A DNA stretch of 64,000 bases, taken from assembly GCA_950022655.1 (NCBI GenBank), contig OX465583.1:35491360-35555359 (forward strand). The letters run 5' to 3'. A program made the position numbers and the translations under genes. The DNA is from Alentia gelatinosa (Eukaryota > Annelida > Polychaeta > Phyllodocida > Polynoidae). Shown here piece after piece: positions 19,449 to 32,380 of this stretch. Numbering within the stretch: the stretch's first letter is position 1; each line of letters begins with the position of its first letter. The notes beneath the pieces were generated by a model. That model did no database searches and was not told the origin of the DNA. It worked only from the letters and a program-made list of their open reading frames with translations.

Positions 19449-21605
19449 TCATTGTGCGTGGTCTATTTCATCATTGGTAGCGGCCCCTTTGTCATTAAGT
19501 TCATCTTTTTTAGAGAGGCCCTCACTTTCTGGTTTGCAGTCAGTTGGTTTATTACATGTTTCCTGGGTCTCTGTAGTTTCTAATGTTTCAACTTTCCCAT
19601 CACAGTCTTTAGTGTCCGTTTCTTTTGCAATCTCACTCGCATCCTCAGTCTTCTCTTTTTCTTGAAATTCAGAATCTTCCTCTGTTCCATCCTGTTTTTC
19701 AGTAACCTCACCTTCACCCACATCCTTCTGTTTATCATCCGTTTCATTTTTATCACACCCCTTCGTTTTCACCTTATTCACCGTCCTGTTGGTCTCAATA
19801 ATCTCCTGTATGTTATACTTCCTGAACTTATTAAAATCCTTAAGACTGCTGATGCAGGCCACAGTCTTTAGCACGTCCAGATTAACGATCGTCTCCGGCG
19901 CGGAGAAATCGACGCGGGCGTTGGGGTTCAGCGTCTCCATCACTCTCCCCAGCACAGGCAGCAGACTGGTGCGCGACATCCCGTTGTTGTTACGCACTTT
20001 GATCTGGAGGCTGTAGGTTGTAGGCTGGCCGTGACTGAACACAGGCTCCAGCACCTCTGTGGCCAGCGCCGTGATGCGGTCGTCGTACGCACTACACGTG
20101 CCCATCACCGGGAGCATGCGCAGAATGAACCTGGACTTGCTCTGCTGTGATTGGAGACAGTCAGTGAAGATGGCGTGCACCAGCTCGGTGGGGTTGTCCA
20201 AACTGGTTCGCACGAAGACCACGTTGTTCGTGCCAGTGTCCACTTGCTGCAAAATGATGGAAACTTTTAAGAGCTCTCTTTGTGGGTGGGTATTCTAAGT
20301 GATGATAATACTCATTCGGTTAGAAAGGAATATGAATATTAGGTCTGAGTGATCAATGAGTGAATCTTACAACAAATTATTAATATCTTTTATGGAAGAC
20401 CGATGTTACGTCGAATACAAATGTCTAAATAAAAAAAAAATATATATCTGACGAGGCAAAAAGTACTACCTACAGCTACCATAGAACGAAATTGGAACAA
20501 CCCACCCCCTAAATCAAGACAAATTAGGGTGTGCTAAACGATCTCGACACATTCATATAATGTAGAAAAAATAGTAGGCCAGTGTTTTAACATTTTGCGA
20601 GATGATGAAACTAATGACTTGTCCGTATGTCTATTATTCTCAAGGATCTAAGCAATACTGTTGGCGACAGATAAAAAGCATCCCAGGATAATTTAGAAAT
20701 AATTTTACGATATCCAATATATCAACCACGTTTATACAAATATCAAAACTTAAAGACTCACCTGGAAGCGTCGCTGGGAAGGTTTTGTGTTTTTCAGGGA
20801 GTTCACTTCTTTCTTTAAGGCAGCATCAATATCCTCCTCTTCCTCACTCGACATACCTTCAGGGTCGTCTTCTGATCCCTACAAAAATAATTCTATGGTT
20901 TTATCCAACTTTACCATATGAATGGGTTCTTTTTAGTTGTTGATATTTATATATTCTCATTTTATGCAAACATTAATGGACTATGTTTGTATTCAAAAAG
21001 TAACAAGCGTATGTGAATATCGCCCAGTTAGATTCAACGTAGAGTGAATTTAAATAGAATAGTCTATGGAAATAGTGTGGACGTCTATCTCCATAAATTG
21101 TTTATCGAAACCTAAAGAATTCTTTTTAATTCAGAGAGAAGAAGGCGGGAGCACATTCGCCCTTGAGTGTGCGCTCCCCCTTGGAACAGGTCCAATGGAA
21201 CAGAAATACAAAAAAGTGTTTTGTACGACATACAGTGTGCATGGCATGAAGTTATCACTAATTAATTCACTGGTGTTTGTCTTTATCTATACATGCTTTT
21301 TTTCAGTCTACAGAATGACTTCATTTTAACTTATTTGATTTTTTTTCATAAAAAGAAACTTCATGAGATCTATCCGATGAATGGGAACTAGCTGTCTGAA
21401 CTTGTCTGACTGACAGTGAACATACCTTCTCGGGTCCATACAGCTTGTCGGCGTACTCGTTGAGAAGGTTGTATGCCTCGCGAACCGCTTCCCGCTCACG
21501 TTTGTTGCACGTGATGAGCACGCCGCGCATACCCCCCTCCAACTTACTCCCATACCGGGCCTTCTTACTGCCCTTGTTGTGGTAACCTCCCTTGCGTTTC
21601 CCCAT
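19449..21605 (-). CDS. THUMPD1: THUMP domain-containing protein 1 (tRNA acetylation adaptor)
   Basis: Three exons on the - strand: 21605-21426, 20878-20762 and 20246-19449. All splice in phase 0 and give 364 residues (human about 353). THUMPD1, like yeast Tan1, binds tRNA through its THUMP domain and presents it to the acetyltransferase NAT10/Kre33, which makes N4-acetylcytidine at position 12 of tRNA-Ser and tRNA-Leu. The start MGKRKGGYHNKGSKKARYG and the early block GGMRGVLITCNKREREAVRE match the family. An acidic linker (SSEEEEDIDAA) follows. The THUMP region is in exon 3, about residues 130-240, with FVRTSLDNPTELVHAIF and RFILRMLPVMGTCSA. The last 90 or so residues are Lys/Glu/Thr-rich and probably disordered. 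The gene is convergent with RIOK2, with 505 bp between stop codons. ATTAAA on the - strand near 19365 may be the poly(A) signal. Confidence 0.96.
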
Positions 21606-22830
21606 GGTGGTAGAACTTGTCTTGTCACTGAAAAAAGGAAACAAATATATATATTTTTTTTGTATCATTTCTTTATTGAGTTCACTGTTTTACAATCAGT
21701 CCGTATACTACACATGGATGTATATTGTTACTCAATAAAGGGGCTTAGACCTCAACCTTTTCATAAGGCTGGTTTCCATGGTCTAGCCAACTGTTGTTAT
21801 AAAGCACAAGTTTGTAACTTAATCAATATCATATATTCTTATTGACAGAGTATTTCTTCAACAACAAGAACAACAGTGAAAAGAAAAATAGAACAAGAAG
21901 AAAAGGAAAAACATCTTCACTTCATTTCAATGCATATTGAATACTACTATTAGTATTAGTAGGTGGCCGCATGAAAGCACAAACTTGGACAAGTCCGTGA
22001 TACTGACACTTAAACTTTGAAGTTGTTTATATGCACCGCTCCCTTCTAATTCAGTAATTGCAAGAACTGGCAATAACCTAGATTATTTCAAGTAACTATG
22101 GGTAAAATTGGTCTGCTGGTGAAGGATTGACAACGTTTAATAGTGCGAATGGTCCGATGTCAATAGCTTTCCAGTGCGAATCGTCGTACAACCATGTCTG
22201 ACATTGACAAGTCGAAATGATTGCAGATTGTTTTCACAAAACACACTTATATCTATGTTGTTGATAGTGCACAGATATGGTCACTGTTTCACGTTATTTT
22301 TTAATGGTTTAGGCTAAAACGGGAATCGAAGATCAGACATTGTTGACAGATCTGTCTTACATGCGTCTGTGGGCGATATTACAGGTTTCTAACCAACTCG
22401 CCTCAAATAAAATGACCACCACCGTATTTCTGATAACTGAACTAGATTTCGAGAGCCTGATTACTATGCAGACGGATTACAGATATAAGTAGTAAAATAC
22501 CTACTCAAACTGTAAATATATTAATCATGAAATACCTATATTTTCCAAAGTGCTGCACGCCTGCCTGCTGAAACGGGAGCTACTGACTGGTTACTATCGG
22601 AAGAGTAGTGTATCAACGGCAATCAGCTCCAGCGGGATTTCGGTGCGCTGGTTCTGTGGTTATCTGCTAGAGGGCGGGTCTGATCCAAGTCCATTTCGCG
22701 CTCACGTCCGCGAGGCCAAGACCTATCCTGGGTGTGTTCGCATTGTTGCAAATTTTACCCAACTAAATTGTCCGTTTGGGGGGGGGGGGGCACACCTCTG
22801 AAGATTGACAAGGGTCCAGCTAAGAAGACC
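21606..22830. other. intergenic upstream of THUMPD1
   Basis: It holds the THUMPD1 promoter side and AT-rich DNA. A G-run lies near 22780. No gene recognised. Confidence 0.4.
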
Positions 22831-25800
22831 CTGTTGTGGGGTCCGGGGCAAAGCCCTGGACGCACTTAGATTTTATAGATTAAACTGTATTCAGGATTCT
22901 GTTTCAGGGGAATGTGACCAGGGATCCAGCTCCTCCTGGGGGTCCAGGGGGCAAAGCCGCCAGAGGAACTTGAATTTCATGGATGATACAACCTTTACCC
23001 AGAATTATTTTCCTAGGGACAGGGGTTACATATCTTAGGCTATCTAGAATTATTACCAGGAGCCTGACTGCAAACCCCATCTCCTGATGGGGTCCAGGCA
23101 AATCCCTCTGAAACATTTGGATTTCATAGATTACACAAGCTGTCCCCAGGTTTTTGTGTCAGGGAGGGGGAGATACATACCTGAGACCAGGTACCAAGGG
23201 TCCATCATTAAAGTCCTTATGGGGGTCAAGGGGGTGAAACCCCCTGGCTATACTTGGATTTTACACTTATAAAAGCTATACCTAGGGTTATGTCTTGGGG
23301 AGATTTATACACCTGAGACTACCTGGGGAGATTGTCAGGGGTCAGTCGCAAATTCCATCTGGTAGTCCAGGGGTCAAACCCCAGAAACACTTGGATTCTA
23401 TACAGGGACAGGGGTTACACATCTTAGGCTATCTAGAATTATTACCAGGAGCCTGGCTGCAAACCCCCCTCTGGGTGTCCAGGGGGCAAAGCCCCTGAAA
23501 ACATTTGGATTCTATAGATTATAAAAGCCATCACCAGGATTTTCTTTGAAGAGGGGCACACACATCTTAGGTTATCTGTGAATATTGTCGGGGTCTAGTA
23601 GAAAAGCCCTTTCTGGAAGTCCAGGGGGCAAAGCCCTTGAAAGAACTTGGATTATATGCAATCTGTTTTCAGCCTTTTGTTTCCGGGATGGGGGTTACCC
23701 TTCTTAGAGTATCTGGATATATTGCCCCGGTTCTAGCAGCAAGCCCCTCCTGGGAGTCCAGGGGGTAAATCCCATAGAAGACTTTGTATCATAAAAATTC
23801 TACAAGCTCTCCCCAAGATTTGGTTTCAAGGTGGGGGTTACATATGTTCAGCCATCTGGGAATATTGTCAGAGGACTACCTGCATGGCCCCACATGCTGG
23901 TCCAGGATCACATGGCAATATTGCCAGAGGTTTAGGAAAGCCCCTGATGGGGTCCAGGTAAATCCCTCTAAAACATTTGGATTTCATAGATTACACAAGC
24001 TGTCCCCAGGTTTTTGTGTCAGGGAGGGGGAGATACATACCTGAGACCAGGCACCAAGGGTCCATCATTGAAGTCCTTATGGGGTCAAGGGGGTGAAACC
24101 CCCTGGCTATACTTGGATTTTACACTTATAAAAGCTATACCTAGGGTTATGTCTAGGGGAGATTTATACACCTGAGACTACCTGGGGAGATTGTCAGGGG
24201 TCAGTCGCAAATTCCATCTGGTAGTCCAGGGGGCAAACCGCAGAAACACTTGGATTTTATACATTATACAAGTTGTTTCAAGGGTTTTGGTTCAGGGAGG
24301 GGTCACATGCCTGAGACTACCTGGGAATATCAGTGGGGGGTCCAGTGGCAAAGTCCCCCCTGGGAGTTCTTTGGACAAATCCCTTAGGAGGACTTGGCTT
24401 TTATACATTATACAATTTGTATCCATGATTTTTTTCAGTGAATGGGGTGGTCACAGACCTAAGATTACTTGGAAAGATAAGAAGGGGTCCATGAGGTAAA
24501 TCACCCCTAATAGCTTGGCATTTAGATTATTTTAGGTGGCATACTTGCCTTGTTGAATGACGCTGAAACAAAGGCATATGTATAGGCATGTTCTTATTCG
24601 GGGCAGGAGGAGGGGCACAATTTCGACTATCTTAACCACATTCCAATCAAGCAGCATTCACCAGGGGCATACCCAGGATTTTGTTTCATGGAGGGGGCAC
24701 ACCTTGGACTACCTTGGATGATTGGCTTGGGCACCAGGGACAAAGCCCCCAGCAGCACTTAGAATGTGTTGATTATACAAGCTGTATCTAGGATTTTGTT
24801 GAGGGAGGGGGTCATATGCCTGTCACTATCCAGGGGTCAAGAAGCAATGCCCCAGTTGAGAGGGGGGTCCAGGGACCAAAGCTCCTGGAAGAATTTGGAT
24901 CTTAGGATTGTTATGGAGAGAGGGAGCCATACACCTGGGATTACATAGGTAGCTTGCCAGGGGTCCAGCAGCAAAGCTTCTGCTGGGCATCCAGGAGGCA
25001 AAGCCTCAAGAATCACTTGGGTTTTAGATTTTATACAAGCTGTACCCAGGATTTTGATTGAGGGAGGGGGATCGTTACACACCTGAGACTACCTGGAATG
25101 TTGCCACAAGAGTAATAGCATAGCCCCCCTTGGAGGTCCAGGGGGCAAAACTCCTGGAAGCACTTTGCTTTCAGATATTATTTATATAGTCTATATCCAT
25201 GATTTTGTTTCAGGAAAGGGTTACACACCTGAGACTACCTGGGGGGATTGTGAGAAGTCTAGGGACAAATTGCCTCCTTTGGGATCCACGGGCCAAAACC
25301 CCTGAAGTGTTTGGCAGGGGCTCCAGCAACAAAGCTCCTCCTGGGAGTTTAGGGGGTGAAGTCCCTGAAGCAGTTGGATTTCTGGGTTGTCAGGGGTCCT
25401 GTGGCATAACCCCTCCTTTGGGTGCACTGATGAAGCCCCAGGATTTTTTATTGAGGGGGGTCACACACCCAAGATTATTTGGGAATATATTGAGTGGTCA
25501 AAAAGCAAAGCCAATCCTGGGGGTCTAGGGGTCAAAACCCCTGGAAGCACTTGAGTTTCATAATTCAGAAATTACAATGGGTCAGGGGCAAAGTGCTTCT
25601 TTAGGAATCAAGGTGGGGAGTGGGTGAAGCCCCTGGGTTCACTTGTATGTCAAAAGATTATACAAGCTATATCCGGAATTTAATTCCAAGGGGGGGCACA
25701 CAACTGAGGCTATTTCTGAACATAACAAGGGGTCCAAAAGGAAAGCCTATCCTCAGGGTCAAGGGGGCGAAGCCCCTTGAAGCACTTGCATTTTACCGTA

Positions 25801-26100
25801 CCTAGGATTTTGTTTTTGGGAAGGGGTTTTACAGACCCTGACTGCATGGGAAGATTGCCAGGTGTCTGGTGGCAAAATCCATCTGGGGGTCCAGGGGGCA
25901 AAGCCTGCAGAAGAACCTGACTTCTATATTTTATACAAGATGCCTCTTGGATTTTGTTTCAGGGACCAGGATGGTTACCGATCTAAGGCTATTTATGAGG
26001 ATTGCAAGGGTCCTTAAAGTGCGTCTTTGGGAGTCCAGGGGCCCCCTGAAGAGCTCTCCCTTTTTTGGGGGGACATATTTGCTTTGTTAAATGACATACA
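22830..26100 (+). repeat. array of diverged ~137-bp tandem repeats
   Basis: The same landmarks recur in order about every 137 bp: CACTTGGATTTTATA, ATACAAGCTGT, CCCAGGATTTTGTTTCAGGG, CACCTGAGACTACCTGGG and GGGGGCAAAGCCCC. Examples of the TTGGATTT landmark lie near 23118, 23255, 23392, 23978, 24115 and 24252. I count about 20 units, many with indels. A stretch of about 300 bp from 23080 is almost repeated from 23940, an offset of 860 bp, so there is also a higher-order duplication. Many short frames here are not genes. Confidence 0.85.
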
Positions 26101-26566
26101 TATGGTAACAAGGGCATGTAGGTTTTTTTTAGAGGGTGGGGGGCACACCTTGGACTACCTTACATGCATCTTTCAAGTGTGTACCCCCAACCCGGAGGGC
26201 CCAAAAAAAAGTTAAATTAAAAAAGAAAAATGTACCCCCAACCCCAGCCCTAGATAGATTTCAATATCTTATGTATGTGTAAATAGCCCATTCTTGTATA
26301 ATGCTGTAACTTTTTAACTATGATAGATAGAAACAAAATTAAAAAAAACGGTGTGTATAGAATTTTCAGTTGGAACAGATCATCCTTGGAAAAATTTCGG
26401 GGGGGGGGGACACGTGCTTCCTGTGCCCCCCCCCCCCTGGGTACGCCCCTGAATTATATGTATGTCAAGATTTATCTGCTCAAGGGATACACAATACTGT
26501 CTATGGTTATGAGTACATGTACTATATTATTACCTGTGGTCGTATGTCTTACTTATTATCGTAAAA
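26100..26566. other. edge of the repeat array, poly-G/poly-C tracts
   Basis: Homopolymer G and C runs near 26400-26440 bracket ACACGTGCTTCCTGTG and end in GGGTACGCCCCTGAA, which resembles the 137-bp repeat landmark. No gene seen. Confidence 0.4.
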
Positions 26567-26870
26567 CTGGATGAGGTTTAATCTTGGCCACCGTATTCCA
26601 CGACTGGAGTTTGGCAAAGTGACTTCATGAGGCGAAGCCGAGTGAAGTCCGGAGCCAAAACTTCAGGAGTGGAATGCAGTGGCCAAGATTAAAACGAATC
26701 AGGTTTTGATTTTATCCTACCTCATCTCCTCGATTTTGGAATATTACGTGATAATAATGCTGTATGCCACTAGTGGCATATAAAACTCTGTATGCCAGTC
26801 AGCGTGGCATACGGAAACCCAATGTTAAGCCTATGGGATTTTATATTAGGGGTAGGATAAAGAGTTATAC
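26567..26870. repeat. ~300-bp dispersed repeat, copy 1
   Basis: It begins AAAACTGGATGAGGTTTAAT and ends near GGGGTAGGATAA. Internally TAATCTTGGCCACCGTATTC is partly mirrored by GAATGCAGTGGCCAAGATTA, so it can fold. A close second copy in the same orientation starts at 28013. Confidence 0.85.
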
Positions 26871-27099
26871 TTAACTGTCAATGTCATAGGTCTATTGTAT
26901 GTCATACACGTATTTATGACCGTACAACGCGTGTGTGACGTACGGGGCATATGAATGTGGCGTACATGATATATACGGCGGGGAAATGCTACAAATTGTC
27001 CAAAAACGAAGGTATAGAATGATGATTTGAAGGCACATATGAAAAGTGTGTGTTCCATCAACCAGGTGAAAACATTGTACACCAACTACACAGCATTTA

Positions 27100-27500
27100 T
27101 AGCAGCAGTCTGGCCTAATGAGGTGACTGCAGGCCCGTTTGGTGCTTGGCAGTGCCCCTGACTCCGGCCTAGCAGGCGCTGGGTCTTGGTTGCTGGGTGA
27201 AATTCGTTCTTGGTAGAGTTGTCGGAGTGTCGCCTCGAGGTAACTGAGCGTCGGCCGTGGGGCCTGGCAAGGGACCGGCTGAAATAGTCATTTCACGCTA
27301 TTCTGGCTGTGTACCCAGTGTCCCACTTGGGCTAAAGGTATAGGTTTGATGAGAATATAGCACCCTTGTTGACAGCTCACTGCCAACACTGCACAGGGCA
27401 TGGTCAGGGACCCTCCCAGTCACCACTCAGTACTACACCTGGCAGGTGTTGGGTGTTGGTGTATGGGTGCCTTGTAGACATCAGCCAGCTAGAATAGGTG
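27100..27500. other. GC-richer block of unknown nature
   Basis: About 400 bp stand out from their AT-rich surroundings by higher GC content and phrases such as GGCCTAGCAGGCGCTGGGTC. No protein or RNA is recognised. It may be a repeat, but no second copy is in the window. Confidence 0.3.
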
Positions 27501-27648
27501 GGTGGGTGGATGAGCATGGTAAAAAAAAGAACCATTTTCCGGCGAGCCAGAGAGCAGGCACCATGTAGCAGCTCGGCTGAGAGGCCGGCCTAGCGCTGAA
27601 AGAACGCCTAGTTGGTGGAATACCCCGTCAATATAAAAACAGGTACAG

Positions 27649-28010
27649 TAGAACCCCGCCTAAGCCTGGCTAAGGACACCCTTGGACCCAATTAAGTTAT
27701 TGGAAAATGATAAAACAGTATACAGTAAACCCCAGCATTTATAAGCGGACACCCTACGTTCCGAACCAAAGTGACCGTTTACGCGGGGTGACCTCATACG
27801 TGGGGTTTTCACGTTTCCCCTGCTCAAATATACAAGGGTTATACAGATATGTAGGAGTGATAGAAACGATATCTAGATCTGAAATCCAAGCGGACACGCT
27901 TATGCGAGGTTTCCGCTGCGGGGTTGAATTAAACACTTAATAGAGGGAAAAAATTCCGTTCTGAGCAAAATTGCCCGCTTACGCAGGGTGTCCGTTAGAG
28001 AGGGTTCTAT
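27649..28010. mobile_element. MITE-like repeat with inverted ends
   Basis: The left end TAGAACCCCGCCTAAGC..GGACACCC is mirrored by the right end GGGTGTCCGTTAGAGAGGGT followed by TCTA. Internal blocks such as AAGCGGACACCCTACG and GCCCGCTTACGCAGGG repeat the same theme. No transposase frame. It abuts the second 300-bp repeat copy. Confidence 0.55.
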
Positions 28011-28012
28011 CG

Positions 28013-28316
28013 TGAAACTGGATGAGTTTTAATCTTGGCTAACGTATGCCACTAATGGAGTTTGGTATAGTGACTTCATGAGGCGAAGCCAAATGAAGTC
28101 CGGAGCCAAAACTCCAGGAGTGGAATGCGGTGGCCATGGCACGATTAAAACGAATCAGGTTTTGATTTTATCCTACCCCATCTCCTCGATTTTGGAATAT
28201 TAGGGGATAATAATCATGTATGCCACTAGTGGCATATTACACTCCTTATGCCTGTCAGCGTGGCACAAGGAAACTCAATGTTAAGCCTATGGGCTTTTAC
28301 ATTAGGGGTAGGATAA
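28013..28316. repeat. ~300-bp dispersed repeat, copy 2
   Basis: Same order and orientation as 26567-26870, including GACTTCATGAGGCGAAGCC and GGTTTTGATTTTATCCTACC, with scattered substitutions. Confidence 0.85.
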
Positions 28317-28654
28317 TATGTGATGTACAGGGTAAATGGCGGCGAAACCCAACAAATCGTCCGAAAAAAAGTTAAACAAAAATGTTATTTTAATGTATAT
28401 AATAATACAAAAACAGGCATACTTGTGTCTGCACGTGATGAATACTTGGTGAAATTTACGATAAAATGTACCTCTGCCTGAGGCATTGGTTTATTTATCG
28501 TCAACTTTACCTGATATTTATGACATAGGCCTACATCCCCAGTAACCATGTTTCCGTAGGTTTTAAAGTAGGCCTGCATATGTTCTTCCAAGACATAAAT
28601 GTTATAGCGTACATATAGGACGATCTGACCATGATGTACATGCTACAAAACGAG

Positions 28655-28810
28655 ATGATGATTTACCGTTCGTACGGAACTTGGCGAAAACGCCTCGTTC
28701 CGTACGAACCCTAAATTATTATAGAGTTGTGTTGCTTGTACAAGCATGGCTGGTCGTTACATATTTAGAATATACCCGAAATTGATAAAATAGTGATTTG
28801 GCCGAACAAC
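28655..28810. repeat. dispersed repeat with palindromic end, copy 2 (inverted)
   Basis: Reverse complement of the element at 12100-12345. The palindrome GTTCGTACGGAAC..GTTCCGTACGAAC at about 28672-28711 is nearly perfect here. It is followed by TTGCTTGTACAAGCA and the reverse of the TTTCGGGTATAT block. Confidence 0.7.
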
Positions 28811-28899
28811 TAATGTTTACAGAAAAGTGTTCCGTATTTTACCGTACAGAACAGTGTTCCGTACGGTATTTTTACAATTTATGAAGAAACGGTGTGCAT

Positions 28900-31800
28900 T
28901 TACGGTATACGATATGGGTATATAGTAAAAATACAAGACAGCTTGTTCATTTTGATAACCGAAATTCTTGACAGCCGTAAGTATGTGACTCGCCCTAGGG
29001 GCTCATCACTTACTCACTCGGAAATTTCGATGATCCCTAGTCGTTTCTATATAATGCTATGGAGACGTCTTTTTGTTATATGTTATGCGAAGAATCCGTC
29101 GTAATATCAAGAGCTGTCACAAGTTTGAGTCTGAATTTATCTATGTCACGCATTTTGTTGACTCCGTAATTTCACGAGTTGAAGACGAGTGATATTACGG
29201 AGACAACAAAATAAGTCACATAAGTTATTGCCTCCAGGCCCGGCACCCGGCCGCTTCCTTTGATCTTATCCCGGGCTATTTACGAGGTTATAAAAGAGGG
29301 AAGTGTGATCGGGGACAGTCATCATGTCGGTGTCTTATAGGTATAAGACATCGAAATTTCATTCCCGACTCTCACCGAGCCGATGGTCGGAACATATTTC
29401 TGTGTATTATAGTTAGCTGGGGACAAATCGTCTCACCAATGGGACTTGTTCCAAGGGTCTATCGTCGCGCCACCTTGAGACATTCACTCTCGTGCTGAGC
29501 GCATAAATATATAGCTACGTAAATGTAGATATCGCAAATGCATTTAACCTCGGAAATTGAAAAATTCTATATGTTTCAGAATATTTTGTACATGTGCGTG
29601 TGAAAGAAATGACAGTTTCGCTGACATTTATCCTTTATAAATAAATGAGGAAACGTTAGCGGGATGAGTATTGATCATTACCATGGTAAACCGACCACAA
29701 CAGCACTCTGAGTCGGGGAATTTCTCCGTCCTTCCCCGAAATCAATAAACAAAGAATGTTGATTTAGCCCTCAAATTCTATCATGAGCTTGATTATATGC
29801 TATTATAATACTATGAGAGAAAAATGATCATGCAATTTATATATGCGCATTTATTGAATTCAATCAGTCTCCAGTCACGTATAGAGTGATCATAGAATAA
29901 AATATGCGAGATTCAGCCAAGTTTTGGTATGTAACCCTAGTAACCACAACATATAAATATTTGAGGTGCAGCACCAGAGACACTCTCCGAGCAGGAACTT
30001 TGGAAGTATGGAGAATAAACGCTGGACATAGATTCTGCTGTGAGAGTGTAACCTGTCTACCAGATGGGAGCGCCCCCTCCTGGGATAAGGGTGGCAGTGC
30101 TGCTGCTGGTCCCTGGTGTACTTTAACCACGGAAGTAGTTGAGATCAGGAAACAGCGGACGTGCATCACGTGCATGCACGTGTTGCGCGCGCACACCAGC
30201 TGGTGCAAGTGCATCTGTGTAAAGTGCATGCGAGCATTGCTACATGAATGAAATGTCATCATAAACGGTTCAGTTCACACATGGGTGGTAACGGAGATAT
30301 CGATACCTATACACCGGGACAAGTCATATGGAGGAACGTGGACTTATGGAAGACACATGCACACACTTCAATGGAAACTGTAGGTAGGACATATTCATGA
30401 AAATAACTGCAAATATAACTATGCCATACTATATGTCATATCTTTATGATAGGTAGTCTAGTCCTTGCTTCCCCGTGGGCGTGTGCAAGCTCTATATCCA
30501 ATCGGACGTCATCGACTCAGAATGCATTCCTACCTTTAATTGATAGAGGGAATAACGTACAATCGTTAATATATACCTCTGCCATCGGATACATTAGATG
30601 ATTATGTCTTGAAGATAGTCTATTGATTTTACATAAGGCTCACAACAGAATTTGATAACACTAGATTATGGATGAGGGCACAGGATATATCAAGGGCTCC
30701 TTCTAACTTCGGAAAGTAGCGTCAGAGAGCTTCTTAAGGCTTCTTAATGCTTAATCTCTCTAAAATGTTGACCGTTATACTCATGTACCAAAATCCCCAT
30801 ATACCATAGCATGTCGCTTTTCATAGACGATTTTGCAGTCATAAAAGAACACTTTTGCAATAGCAGGTAGGTTTTAAATTTTACCTAGAGCTTATCACAC
30901 CTGCTGAAATATCCCGTAATGAATATTACATCATAGATATAAAAGGCGGGGCGACACAATGGTAGGATACTGAAATGTAAAACGTGGGAGCTAGAATGAG
31001 TTTTATTGCTGTTACCTCATTTGAATGATTCGACTGTTGCACTACGATGTAACTGAAAAGCAAATGGTGGCTATACATTTTCCAAAATAATAACCAAATA
31101 GCATATCTAATAATAATTCAAGAAATCTCTACAACCTCGTAACATTAAATAGGCGTGTCATGGATCAGCAGTATAGAGGAACAGGGTTACCGTTAACATA
31201 TGTGTAAAATATACGGTAAAATCATCGATCAGGTAAATCGATGACGAAGGCAGAGGTTTATCTGATTATCATATACCTATTATTATATACCTTATCTATC
31301 ATTATATACCTTAGCCATTTTGTAATATCAAGTTTAGTTGTCTTTGCGGGGATTGCCACCTTGCCCGGTATGTACAGATCTTGCCATTATCCAGCGTCAA
31401 AGGACTGTGAGCCACTGGCCGCTCTCCATTTGTATCTTCTGTTATACACATGATTATCGAATAGCAGAGACTACGGTTAGATGAGTGGAGTGCACAGTGA
31501 CACATCGGGCATGTTGGACGTCCGGTTTCTCTTGTAATATGTTCGGAGACATGTTACAAACTCTTCGTAATGAGTATGAATGTAATGACCAAATATTAAG
31601 GTATCTTATGTAGGGCGTTGACGCAATACCGTTGGAATAGCTCAAATATGCGAAACAATCAATATCAACAAATTCATTAATCACTGTCCGCGGCTGTTGA
31701 CACTGGAAGTCAGTAACCACGGCAAGATGACGTTGGAAACGTGGACCTCTTCCATTTTGTAACTTCAATGATGTTTTCCATATCCCTGTAATGAATAAGA

Positions 31801-32330
31801 ATGCATAAGAACTAGAATTTGAGGTATCTAACATGGGGCTTTCACATAATACAGTTTAAATAGCTAAAATATTCAAAAACAATCAATAACGACAAGTTCA
31901 ATCGCACCTCCACATTGTCAAGTTTCACTGACTGACAGACGTTGGTGATGCCAAGTAAGACAGGCAAAAACTACAATACATTTTGCAGACATCGGCGAGT
32001 GAACTTGTTCTTTTCGATTGGGTTCCCATGTTTGAGCTATTCATACCGTATCATGTGAATGCCCCCACATTAGATACCTCGATATTTTGTCACCACACAC
32101 TTCCAGGTGCTACTGTGGTTTTGGAAAACCTCTCTGCATGCTCACAAATACGTTAATCAACTCTCCACTCGCCAAATCGTAGTCTCTGGTATCCGATAAG
32201 CGTGTGTATAACTGAAGACAATATTGGAGAGCGGCCAGTGGCGACTCACCTCAGCTAGGCCGACGTTAATGCCACATGATCACGTACCCCGTACGCCACC
32301 TACATCACATATGGATATAAATACTGCCTG
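28900..32330. other. intergenic, no gene recognised
   Basis: About 3.4 kb of mostly AT-rich sequence. Two overlapping opposite frames at about 29864-30262 (132 and 115 codons) have no recognisable domain or splice context, and I do not call them. A 5' portion of the SEA-mucin gene could lie here unseen. Confidence 0.35.
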
Positions 32331-32340
32331 GATAGGAGTG

Positions 32341-32365
32341 GGCAGTATGTATATAATATACTGCC
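32341..32365. promoter_or_regulatory. palindromic TATA-containing site near the SEA-mucin gene start
   Basis: GGCAGTAT and ATACTGCC form an inverted repeat around a TATA-rich centre, 16-40 bp before the proposed first ATG (32381). It could be a core promoter or a chance palindrome. A TATA box this close would put the transcription start at or past the ATG. Confidence 0.25.
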
Positions 32366-32380
32366 ACAGGTTATAGTAAT

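Noticed and set aside
29864..30262. Opposite-strand frames of 132 and 115 codons
   Set aside because: They overlap each other, are Cys/His-rich by composition only, and have no domain or splice support.
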